9,704 nucleotides of DNA from Verrucomicrobiia bacterium (GTDB lineage: Bacteria > Verrucomicrobiota > Verrucomicrobiia > Limisphaerales > UBA11358). The first letter of the stretch is position 1. Every line of letters starts with the position of its first letter. The stretch spans positions 1 through 9,704 of the forward strand of contig JASHVW010000298.1 in assembly GCA_030044395.1 (NCBI GenBank). Direction: 5' to 3'. Under the pieces are notes generated by a model. The model did not search any database and was not told the origin of the DNA. It worked only from the letters and a program-made list of their open reading frames with translations. Positions 1 through 6,231 of this stretch are shown here, piece after piece. Both the position numbers and the translations under genes were made by a program.

Positions 1-181
1 TTGGAAAAATTGCTGCCAAAATCACCTTCACTTCCTGCTTCACAAAAAAGTGGAAAAACGAGGTCTAAAGCGTCCAAGTCTGTCCAAATTGGTCTGTCGG
101 ATAAAACTCTGAAAAATGGCATGAATGACAACAATGGAGCGGGTTTGACCAAACTTGTCCCAAGTCTCGAAAATATAAAAC
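1..181. other. Non-coding stretch left of tRNA-Ser
   Basis: No convincing gene is seen here. An open frame beginning with TTG at base 1 runs through this stretch into the antisense of the tRNA and is judged spurious. On the tRNA's strand this is the 3' flank. The only hairpin noticed is a 5-bp stem (ACTTG/CAAGT, 153-165) with no following T-run, so I do not call a terminator. The words GTCCAA and GTCTGTC recur between about 70 and 110 without forming a regular repeat. Confidence 0.5.
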
Positions 182-270
182 TGGCGGAGAGAGGGGGATT
201 CGAACCCCCGATACCTTTAGGGTATTCACGCTCTCCAGGCGTGCGCGTTAAACCACTCTGCCACCTCTCC
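182..270 (-). tRNA. tRNA-Ser (anticodon GGA)
   Basis: This is a complete class II tRNA read on the minus strand. It decodes UCC/UCU serine codons. The acceptor stem pairs GGAGAGG (264-270) with TCTCTCC (186-192), closing with a G-U pair, followed by discriminator G73 (base 185) and an encoded CCA (182-184). The anticodon stem CACGC/GCGTG is perfectly paired around a 7-nt loop, CTGGAGA, with anticodon GGA (complement of 234-236). The variable arm is long, with a TACC/GGTA stem typical of serine tRNAs. The T arm is GGGGG-TTCGAAT-CCCCC. The overall match to the bacterial tRNA-Ser(GGA) pattern is very close. No tRNA neighbour is visible in the window. Confidence 0.97.
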
Positions 271-287
271 GCCGCGGCGTTTGCAAA

Positions 288-293
288 ATAATA
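288..293 (-). promoter_or_regulatory. Candidate -10 box for tRNA-Ser
   Basis: TATTAT on the minus strand would place the transcription start near base 281, about 10 nt upstream of the mature tRNA 5' end. A TTGCCC that could act as -35 (314-319) is 20 nt away, which is too far for a good sigma-70 promoter, so only the -10 is proposed. Confidence 0.3.
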
Positions 294-395
294 CTCGGAG
301 GAATTCACGCCGAGGGCAAGCCATTTCCATATTTCCCCTCGCCATCCCGCCATTCGTCATTTACGACTCGCAGGGGTTCATGGCAAAATTTACAC

Positions 396-914
396 GTGGC
401 ATCAAACGACGACCGTACGGAGTCCGTCACGAGGAAATTGAACCTGGTGGCGGTCTTGTTGATAGGCGCCTTGGCTGCCAGCCTGGTGATTGCCCAAATT
501 GGTTATATGCGAAGTATGCCGGACATTTCCCTTTATGCCTTGAATCAGCGGGCCAGCGAGTTGAGCCAGATCACCGACCCCATTCAAAGAGACGAGCACT
601 GCGTTGCATTGTCCGCCGTCGGCCGGCAATTGGACAAGGCGCTCGCCCCGGATGCCCGGGTTTTCATTTCCGGCATGTTGGGCCAAACCAATGCCGCCAA
701 CCTGGACTATTATTATTTTTTGAGAAACTACTTGTTCCCGCGCGATGTCGAGATCTCTCTGGGCACCAATCTGATTTTTCACGAAGGTTGGTTCGAGGGC
801 ACGCCGTATGACTCGCCGGAGGAACTTAAAACCAATGGCTTTGACCTGCTCATCCGCGGCGATCACAATTTTGAACTGGTCCCGCTGACGGCGAAAGGCA
901 TGCCCAAACGATGA
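396..914 (+). CDS. Single-pass membrane-anchored protein, partner of the downstream GT-C-like gene
   Basis: This is a 172-residue protein of unknown function. A short charged N-terminus (1-15) is followed by one hydrophobic segment (about 16-35). The remainder, about 135 residues, is predicted to be outside the cytoplasmic membrane. That part contains an aromatic stretch, NLDYYYFLRNYLFPRDVEIS (102-121), and a C-terminal segment GFDLLI near 148-153 that looks like the end of a small alpha/beta domain. The start is GTG at 396; I saw no ATG further upstream in this frame and no clear Shine-Dalgarno sequence. The stop overlaps the next gene's start (ATGA, 911-914), implying translational coupling and a joint role with the polytopic protein. 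I infer an accessory or substrate-handling subunit for that protein. I do not recognise a named family. Confidence 0.75.
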   Translation: MASNDDRTESVTRKLNLVAVLLIGALAASLVIAQIGYMRSMPDISLYALNQRASELSQITDPIQRDEHCVALSAVGRQLDKALAPDARVFISGMLGQTNAANLDYYYFLRNYLFPRDVEISLGTNLIFHEGWFEGTPYDSPEELKTNGFDLLIRGDHNFELVPLTAKGMPKR

Positions 915-2497
915 AGGAACTCGTCGCCTTCCTCCTTCCGCCGGCACTCGCATTCTGCGGCGCGCGCATTTGTCGCGCGCTCCTGGGCAGGGAGTTTGAT
1001 TATCGCTTTGGCGCGGGATTGAGGTGGGCGCTGGGATTGGCAGTTGGAATGTTGGTTTTTACACAAGCAGCCTTGCTCGGCACATTGGCGGGGGTGAATC
1101 CTGCCACTCCCCTGGCCTGGGTGGCGCTCATTTGGGGACTGGGCGAAATAATGTTGCAGGCCCCTCGGGCGCTTGCCTGGCTGCCACAATTGAGGTTCCA
1201 GACGGAACACCTTTGGCTCTTGTTATTGTTGCCAGTGCTCTACTGGTGCTGGGTTTTTGCCCGGCTTTCAACGTTGGAAGGCACAATGGAACTCGACGCC
1301 AACGCATTTTGGGTTTTTAAAGCGAAAGTGCTTTACCTGGACCAGGGGCGAAATCTGCTTTTCTGGATGCATCAGCCAGGTCTTGCTTATGCCCATTGGG
1401 AATATCCCCTCCTGGTGCCCTGCTTATATCTTCTCGACTATGGCGCGGTGGGTGGCGTGGATGAATTCGTCAACAAAGTCTGGCCGTTCTGGATGGTGGT
1501 CGGGTTGTGTGTCGGGATTCTTTCGCTGACGAAAACCTGGCAGCGTCCGCATCCCCTGCCCGTCCTCGCCATCGTGGTCCTCTGTTTTCTGCCGGCGACC
1601 CTCGATTATGTCCGCCAGGAAGGTGGGACCATTCCGATGCTGTTTTTCGCCAGTTTGACCGCCATGCTGCTGGTGAAGGCAATCACGCAAGCGGATGAAT
1701 CTCGCCAGCATCTTGTCCGCCGTGATTCCTTCGGGCATATGCTGCTGGTAAAAACAATCGCGCAGGCGGATGAATGGTATCTGGCAGCGGCCATGCTCAC
1801 CGCGGCGGGGGTCATGATGAGCAAATTTGAGGGCATGATTTATACGGCGTTTTGGTTTTGCGTATTGCTGCCGATTTGCTGGAAACGGGGATGGCTAAAG
1901 AAAGGCATTCTATGGCGCACCGCCCTGGCGTGTGCGATCTGCCTCCTGCCTTTTGTCTGGTATCGGTTGGAAAAGCCGATCCAACATCCGGAAGCCCACT
2001 GGTGGCGGGAAGGGCTGGCCACCTCCGCCGCCACGTTGCACCGCTTCCCCCAGGTCCTATTCTTGAACACTGGCAGCCGCTTTTTTAACGGAGATTTTTT
2101 CCGCTGGCAACCGGGCGGCCAGGGCCACCTTGATTGGGTCGGCCAATGGGCTGGATTTGGCAGTTTGGTTAATGAACAACTTACGCTCCTGCCCTGGCTG
2201 TTGCTCATCCTAGTGCTGTTGGCCCTGTGGCATAAACGCAGCCGGCTGGCGACCGCCAGTCTCTCCGCCGTCGTTCTTGGCGTCCTTGTGGTCCTCGCCC
2301 TCACTTTATCGTGCCTGCCCTACATACAGAACGACCCGGCAATGTTGGTTCATTACAGCGGCCCCGATGAAGTAGGCCGTTATTCGTATCCGTTCTTCAC
2401 CGCATGGTTTCTGGGCGTAATGATCATCTGGTTTGACACGCGGCGTATGAAAGCCCCGAACGTTGAACCGGCGAGTCGTCGCCGTTCGGCGAAATAG
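911..2497 (+). CDS. Polytopic membrane protein, GT-C glycosyltransferase-like
   Basis: This 528-residue protein has about 12 hydrophobic segments (roughly 40-62, 66-84, 101-118, 190-208, 216-232, 240-256, 290-306, 308-323, 335-351, 425-440, 448-470, 492-508). After the fourth, a loop carries an acidic pair, E127 and D129 (ELDANAFW), then FKAK (136-139) and later HWEYPLLVP (162-170). An acidic loop motif followed by an H-x-x-YPLL-P segment is typical of GT-C-fold lipid-phosphate-sugar glycosyltransferases such as the PMT/ArnT-like families. I therefore infer transfer of a sugar from a polyprenyl-phosphate donor on the periplasmic face; substrate unknown. Oddity: residues 252-263 and 277-288 are near-identical (MLLVK..xQADE), an internal duplication. 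A basic tail (511-528) ends the protein. GAAAGG at 893-898 lies 12 nt before the ATG, too far for a strong ribosome site, so coupling to the upstream gene is likely. Confidence 0.75.
   Translation: MKELVAFLLPPALAFCGARICRALLGREFDYRFGAGLRWALGLAVGMLVFTQAALLGTLAGVNPATPLAWVALIWGLGEIMLQAPRALAWLPQLRFQTEHLWLLLLLPVLYWCWVFARLSTLEGTMELDANAFWVFKAKVLYLDQGRNLLFWMHQPGLAYAHWEYPLLVPCLYLLDYGAVGGVDEFVNKVWPFWMVVGLCVGILSLTKTWQRPHPLPVLAIVVLCFLPATLDYVRQEGGTIPMLFFASLTAMLLVKAITQADESRQHLVRRDSFGHMLLVKTIAQADEWYLAAAMLTAAGVMMSKFEGMIYTAFWFCVLLPICWKRGWLKKGILWRTALACAICLLPFVWYRLEKPIQHPEAHWWREGLATSAATLHRFPQVLFLNTGSRFFNGDFFRWQPGGQGHLDWVGQWAGFGSLVNEQLTLLPWLLLILVLLALWHKRSRLATASLSAVVLGVLVVLALTLSCLPYIQNDPAMLVHYSGPDEVGRYSYPFFTAWFLGVMIIWFDTRRMKAPNVEPASRRRSAK
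1664..1700 (+). repeat. Direct repeat, copy 1 (37 nt, in GT-C-like gene)
   Basis: This starts ATGCTGCTGGT and ends GCGGATGAAT. It matches copy 2 at 1739-1775 over 37 nt with about five substitutions. The period is 75 nt, so the reading frame is preserved (25 codons). The 38 nt between the copies (1701-1738) are not repeated. Confidence 0.85.
1739..1775 (+). repeat. Direct repeat, copy 2 (37 nt, in GT-C-like gene)
   Basis: This is the partner of 1664-1700. It encodes MLLVKTIAQADE against MLLVKAITQADE in copy 1. Several differences are silent or conservative (third-base changes, A/T swaps of residues), suggesting the duplication is not brand new and that the protein has stayed under coding constraint. 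Confidence 0.85.
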
Positions 2498-2591
2498 GCG
2501 CCGGAGATTTTCGTGTGGTGCGCATGGGTCGTTTGCCGCGTTGACCTTCTCTCCGTCCCATGCAAAATGTTCCGGCAATTATTGATCCATT
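2498..2591. other. Intergenic gap before isomerase gene
   Basis: This is 94 nt without a gene. No hairpin plus T-run is seen for the preceding gene pair. A TTGACC (2540-2545) is a possible -35 for the isomerase gene, but no good -10 lies 16-18 nt after it. No Shine-Dalgarno sequence precedes the ATG at 2592. Confidence 0.5.
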
Positions 2592-3620
2592 ATGCCGAGA
2601 CCTGTCACTCTTTTCACCGGCCAGTGGGCCGATCTCCCACTCGCCGAACTCGCGCCCAAAGTCAAGGCAATGGGCTACGACGGTGTCGAACTGGCTTGCT
2701 GGGGCGACCACTTTGAAGTGGAGCGCGCGCTCACCGAACCCGATTATGTCAAAAAGAAATGGGAGCTGCTGCGTAAACACGGGTTGACCTGCTTCGCCAT
2801 TTCCGCGCATCTCGTCGGCCAGGCCGTGTGCGATTTGATTGACGAGCGACACAAGGCAATCCTCCCCGCCGATGTCTGGGGCGACGGCGAACCCGAAGGC
2901 GTCCGCCGGCGCGCTGCCGGAAAAATGAAAGACACTGCCCGCGCCGCACGGGCTTTTTTGAACGCAACGCATGGCGGCAACGTTGCCTGGCCTGCGGTTG
3001 TCAATGGCTTCACTGGCTCGAGTATCTGGCACGCACTCTACGCGTTTCCTCCGACAAACCAGGAGTTCTTGAACAAAGGCTTTGCCGACTTCGCCGAACG
3101 CTGGCTGCCGATCCTCCATGTCTTTGAAAACGAGAATGTCAACTTCGCGCTCGAAGTGCATCCGACGGAAATTGCCTTCGATATCGCCTCGGCCAGGCGC
3201 GCACTCGAAGCGGTGAAACAACATCGGCGCTTCGGATTCAATTACGACCCTTCGCACTTGGGCTACCAGGGGGTGGATTACGTAAAGTTCATCCGTGAAT
3301 TTGGGGACCGCATCTTCCATGCGCACATGAAAGACGCGTGGTGGGGCCATGGCGATGGCTCCGTCGGCGTATTCGGCGGACACACCGATTTCGCCGACTC
3401 CCGCCGCTACTGGGATTTCCGCTCCCTCGGCCATGGCGACATCAACTTCGAGGACATCATCGTAGCCCTTAACGACGCCGGCTACCGCGGCCCGCTGTCA
3501 GTGGAATGGGAAGATGGCCGAATGGACCGTGTACACGGCGCGACCGAAAGCTGCGCGTTCATCCGCAAGCTGGATTTCATGCCGAACCGGGCGGCTTTCG
3601 ACGCGGCATTCTCAAAATGA
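2592..3620 (+). CDS. Sugar phosphate isomerase/epimerase family protein (xylose isomerase-like TIM barrel)
   Basis: This 342-residue cytoplasmic protein belongs to the AP-endonuclease-2/xylose-isomerase-like TIM-barrel superfamily. Such proteins use divalent metal to isomerise or epimerise sugars, inositols or their derivatives. The N-terminal strand and helix (VTLFTGQW, then MGYDGVELACWG 27-38) are the usual barrel start. Metal ligands expected for the family are visible: E188 (FALEVHP), D219 and H222 (NYDPSHL), H245 (HAHMKD) and E305 (LSVEWED). A glycine-histidine turn, LGHGDINF (279-286), precedes the last strands. Length fits the longer members of the family. The ATG at 2592 is chosen because homology-like sequence starts directly after it; no Shine-Dalgarno sequence is seen. 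Substrate cannot be read from the sequence, and neighbours do not form a sugar pathway. Xylose isomerase proper is unlikely because its signature motifs are absent. Confidence 0.9.
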   Translation: MPRPVTLFTGQWADLPLAELAPKVKAMGYDGVELACWGDHFEVERALTEPDYVKKKWELLRKHGLTCFAISAHLVGQAVCDLIDERHKAILPADVWGDGEPEGVRRRAAGKMKDTARAARAFLNATHGGNVAWPAVVNGFTGSSIWHALYAFPPTNQEFLNKGFADFAERWLPILHVFENENVNFALEVHPTEIAFDIASARRALEAVKQHRRFGFNYDPSHLGYQGVDYVKFIREFGDRIFHAHMKDAWWGHGDGSVGVFGGHTDFADSRRYWDFRSLGHGDINFEDIIVALNDAGYRGPLSVEWEDGRMDRVHGATESCAFIRKLDFMPNRAAFDAAFSK

Positions 3621-3630
3621 CCACCTGGTT

Positions 3631-4050
3631 CTACTCTCCGATAAAATGCAGCGCCACCTTCCGGCTGTGTCCGTGATGGCGGTGTTCCCACAAATAAATC
3701 CCCTGCCAGGTGCCGAGAGCCATTTGGCCGTGACGAACCGGAATGCCCACATTCACCGTCGTCAACGTCGTGCGAATGTGCGCGGCCATGTCATCGTCGC
3801 CCTCGGTCGTGTGGATAAACAACGCATCGCCATCGGGAACAAGCCGTTTGAAAAACGCTTCCAAATCCCGCCGCACGTCGGGATCGGCATTTTCCTGGAT
3901 GAGCAAGGACGCAGACGTGTGCCGCAAGTGCAGCGTGAGCAGGCCGTCCTGGAACCGGTTCGCGTTGATCCATTTTCCCACCTCGAGCGTAAAATCGTAT
4001 AGCCCCCTGCCCCGCGTCGAAACCGTCAGCTCATGGAACGCCTGCCGCAT
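3631..4050 (-). CDS. yjbQ: UPF0047/YjbQ family protein
   Basis: This 139-residue protein is a clear member of the UPF0047 (YjbQ) family, small trimeric metal-binding proteins. A weak thiamine-phosphate synthase activity has been attributed to the E. coli member; the true role is unsettled. Family motifs are intact: LHLRHTSASLLIQENADPDV (40-59), EGDDDMAAHIR (83-93) and LGTWQGIYLWEHR (112-124), with conserved histidines H44, H91 and H123 as likely ligands. The open frame extends upstream to 4146, but that would add 32 residues overlapping the TPR gene. The ATG at 4048-4050 gives the family's normal N-terminus and length. It begins 4 nt after the TPR gene's stop with no Shine-Dalgarno sequence, implying coupled translation. 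It converges on the isomerase gene with a 10-nt gap, leaving no room for an intergenic terminator. Confidence 0.93.
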   Translation of the reverse strand: MRQAFHELTVSTRGRGLYDFTLEVGKWINANRFQDGLLTLHLRHTSASLLIQENADPDVRRDLEAFFKRLVPDGDALFIHTTEGDDDMAAHIRTTLTTVNVGIPVRHGQMALGTWQGIYLWEHRHHGHSRKVALHFIGE

Positions 4051-4054
4051 GAAT

Positions 4055-5740
4055 CTACTGGGAAAAGGAAACCGGGGCGCCTTTGTTCGCAAGCATCTTT
4101 TCCAAATCAGCATTGCGCGGCTGACCGTCCTGGACGGCCTTCTCATAATGCCAGCGCGCCAGTTCCACCAGCGGCGGATCCTGGTTGAGATAAATCACCG
4201 CCAGATTGTTGTGCGCCGCGCCGTAATCCGGATCAAGTTCAACCGCTTTGCGCAACGCCGTTTCCGCCTGCTCCCGCAGGCCTTTGTGACTTAAGGTGAC
4301 GCCCAGATAGTTCTCAACCTCCGCGTTTTGCGGGTCCAACTTGGCCGCCCGACTCAAGGCGTCGAGCGCTTCATCATATTTCTGCTCGCGAAATTCCAGG
4401 TAGCCGTAGGTCGAGAGCGTGAAGGCGTCATTGGGATTGATGGCCAGCGCGGACTTGAGATGCGTTTCGGCCGCATTTAGCCGATTTTCCTCCAACTCAA
4501 TTGCCGCAAGGTTCGCCAGCGCCCCGGCGTTGTTTTTGTCCTGCTGCAGGATTTTCTCGTAATCTGTTTCGGCGTTCTTGTAGTCGTGATTGTCAAAATA
4601 GGTTTGCGCCTCGGCCTCCAGGAGCGAGACGTCAGGGGACGATTCGGCGGGCGAAACCGCGTTGGTGGCGGCTGCCACGGCATTGGTTTCAGGCGTCGGC
4701 GGCGGCGACTTGAACAGCGCCAGTTCCTCCGGCGAATACGGCACCGCTTGGGCCTCATCCACCGCCAGCCGCGCGCGCAATTTGCTGATCTCCGCACTGT
4801 TGATGGCGGACATGGAATTGGGCTGCCCTGATTGATACCGCTGCAACCGCTCTTCGAGCGCTTCCTTTTCCAGTTCATTGACGTCCGCATCCGATTGCAG
4901 CGCGGCAATCTGCGCCCGTGCCTGCGCCAGTTCCGTGCTTTCGGTTACCGCACCCCCGCCGGCCTGCAACTGCGCCACTTGTTGTTTGAGCATCGCGTTT
5001 TCCTCCTGCAACGCCTTCATGGCATCCGCCCCGGCCATTCCTGACTGTAATTGCGACTTAAGTGATTGATTTTCCGTTGCGAGCCGGTCGGCGCGATCCT
5101 TTTGCTCCGCCAGATTCTGTTTGGCGTCGGCCAGGGCCTGCTGGACGTTTAGCAATTCGGTCTGTCCCATCGCGTTGTTCGTATTTCCGCTGACGCTGGC
5201 CCTTAATAAATCGTTCTCCTTCATCAGCGACCGCACCTGCTCCTGCGCCTGGGCCAGCTCCTGGACATCCGCCGACGCCGGCTGGGCGCTCAATGCCTCC
5301 TTGAGCTTGTCCTGAAGCAACTGGTTCGCCGTTTCCAATTGCTGCACCTCCAACTTTAACGAATTCACCTCCGCCTGCAAATCAGACGGCGATGCCGTCA
5401 TCGCCCCGGTGGTGGACGCAACATTGGTCCGGGCGACCGCCGGCGCGTTGGTCGCTGGAAATTGCGCAGTCAATCCACTGATTTTGTCTGTGAGATATTT
5501 CAACCGGAAGCTAACAATGGTGGGATTCCAATCCGGATACACCGTTTGAAACTTCTCAAGGTCGGCCCGCGCCTCTTGAAATTCGGTGAGCGCCTGCTGC
5601 GGCTCTCCGTTGTTCTCGAGCGAGTCCGCCTGTTGCATCAAACCGTAAATAATGATGTATTGGTCGTCGGGGTTTTCCTGTCCGAGCGCTGGCCGGGACA
5701 ACGCAAATGTCAGAATGGCAAACCAGACGAAATGTTTCAT
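4055..5740 (-). CDS. Exported coiled-coil / tetratricopeptide repeat protein
   Basis: This is a 561-residue protein. Residues 1-20 form a signal peptide (MKHFVWFAILTFALSRPALG, probable cleavage before QEN), so it is exported to the periplasm or envelope. Residues 21-95 are a helical domain holding one possible TPR-like hairpin (GEPQQALTEFQEARADLEKF). A Thr/Asn/Ala-rich linker (95-117) leads to a long heptad-like coiled coil rich in Q, E, A and L (about 118-330), broken by glycine-containing segments near 184-192 and 233-240. A Pro/Ala/Asn linker (333-370) precedes about five TPR units (372-541; for example Y453-P470 and A487-P504, ending DP as usual). The architecture suggests a scaffold for envelope protein complexes; no catalytic motif is visible. 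It is probably the first gene of a two-gene unit with yjbQ. The promoter ends 6 nt before the ATG, suggesting a leaderless mRNA. Confidence 0.88.
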   Translation of the reverse strand: MKHFVWFAILTFALSRPALGQENPDDQYIIIYGLMQQADSLENNGEPQQALTEFQEARADLEKFQTVYPDWNPTIVSFRLKYLTDKISGLTAQFPATNAPAVARTNVASTTGAMTASPSDLQAEVNSLKLEVQQLETANQLLQDKLKEALSAQPASADVQELAQAQEQVRSLMKENDLLRASVSGNTNNAMGQTELLNVQQALADAKQNLAEQKDRADRLATENQSLKSQLQSGMAGADAMKALQEENAMLKQQVAQLQAGGGAVTESTELAQARAQIAALQSDADVNELEKEALEERLQRYQSGQPNSMSAINSAEISKLRARLAVDEAQAVPYSPEELALFKSPPPTPETNAVAAATNAVSPAESSPDVSLLEAEAQTYFDNHDYKNAETDYEKILQQDKNNAGALANLAAIELEENRLNAAETHLKSALAINPNDAFTLSTYGYLEFREQKYDEALDALSRAAKLDPQNAEVENYLGVTLSHKGLREQAETALRKAVELDPDYGAAHNNLAVIYLNQDPPLVELARWHYEKAVQDGQPRNADLEKMLANKGAPVSFSQ

Positions 5741-5746
5741 TCATCC

Positions 5747-5775
5747 AAAATAGCCAAGGGCACTCGATTTGGCAA
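5747..5775 (-). promoter_or_regulatory. Candidate sigma-70 promoter of the TPR gene
   Basis: On the minus strand, TTGCCA (5770-5775) is followed after exactly 17 nt by TATTTT (5747-5752). The hexamer ends 6 nt before the ATG (5738-5740), so transcription would start at or next to the start codon. No Shine-Dalgarno sequence is present, consistent with a leaderless message. Confidence 0.5.
5753..5773. repeat. Short inverted repeat within promoter spacer
   Basis: GCCAA (5753-5757) and TTGGC (5769-5773) form perfect 5-bp inverted arms with 11 nt between. They lie between, and overlap the edge of, the -35/-10 boxes proposed for the TPR gene. It could be an operator half-site pair, but such short arms also arise by chance. 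Confidence 0.25.
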
Positions 5776-5807
5776 CCGATTCGCATGCGGCAACCCCGCC
5801 CGTATTT

Positions 5808-6152
5808 TCAATTCCACGATGTTTGTTGATTCGGCGGACCGGCTCTATTCGCCGGGAAATTATAAATTGTCACGCTGAAGGGGGCAAAGGTTGGCATTGT
5901 TGGAATTGAATCAATTGCTTGTTCCTCCACTTCAACACCAGAAGCCTGCCCGACAACGATTTCCGCCCACATTCCGTTATTAATGACGCCGCCGAGATGC
6001 TCGATGAATAGGCCGTAAACATACGGCGAAATCGGGGCGTACGTCTTGTTTGCGTCAATCGTCGCGCCAACGGATTGGACCTGCGCGTTCGCCTTAAAAA
6101 GGGCCAGGGATAAAACAAGAATCAAGCCGGTTGCCAACGCGGGAATTTTCAT
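5808..6152 (-). pseudogene. Truncated N-terminal fragment of GH51 alpha-L-arabinofuranosidase
   Basis: This is a 114-residue reading frame. From the ATG at 6150-6152 it encodes a signal peptide (MKIPALATGLILVLSLALF, then ANAQ). The characteristic N-terminal motif of family GH51 arabinofuranosidases follows: ISPYVYGLFIEHLGGVINNG, then MWAE. Intact enzymes have about 500-650 residues and carry two catalytic glutamates much further on; none of that is present here. After about residue 65 (AEIV) the sequence no longer resembles GH51, and no continuation is found in the other two minus-strand frames before the TPR gene. I infer a deletion that joined the 5' end of an arabinofuranosidase gene to unrelated sequence upstream of the TPR gene. 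It could still be made as a small secreted peptide. A further upstream ATG at 6176 gives a worse signal peptide. Confidence 0.7.
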
Positions 6153-6158
6153 GGGGGA

Positions 6159-6164
6159 ATGATA
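6159..6164 (-). promoter_or_regulatory. Candidate -10 box before GH51 remnant
   Basis: TATCAT on the minus strand lies 6 nt before the ATG at 6152, the same spacing as seen for the TPR gene. No convincing -35 hexamer is found 16-18 nt further upstream, so this is weak. Confidence 0.25.
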
Positions 6165-6231
6165 CGGGAAAGGCACAATGCAAAAAGCAGAAACGAACTC
6201 GAAGGCGGAATGCGGGAGAGCGCGGGTACAA

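Noticed and set aside
153..165. Terminator after tRNA-Ser
   Set aside because: A 5-bp stem without a T-run; too weak to call.
182..270. Integration (att) site at the tRNA-Ser gene
   Set aside because: No integrase gene and no second copy of the tRNA 3' end in the window.
1..291. 96-residue plus-strand open frame starting with TTG
   Set aside because: Its second half is the antisense translation of tRNA-Ser (the familiar AERGGFEPPIPLGYSRSPG artefact); no ribosome site or coding character.
281..811. 176-residue plus-strand frame overlapping the small membrane protein gene
   Set aside because: Arg/Gly/Pro-rich shadow frame without domain features; the 396-914 frame has a clean membrane segment and couples to the next gene.
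402..953. 183-residue minus-strand frame opposite the small membrane protein
   Set aside because: Antisense shadow; the sense frame shows a membrane segment and ATGA coupling, while this one has no recognisable motif.
2424..3434. 336-residue minus-strand frame opposite the isomerase
   Set aside because: Long only because of GC-biased third codon positions; the sense strand shows all metal-ligand motifs of the TIM-barrel family.
4051..4146. N-terminal extension of the YjbQ frame
   Set aside because: It would overlap the TPR gene by about 90 nt and add basic residues not found in the family; the ATG at 4050 gives the standard protein.
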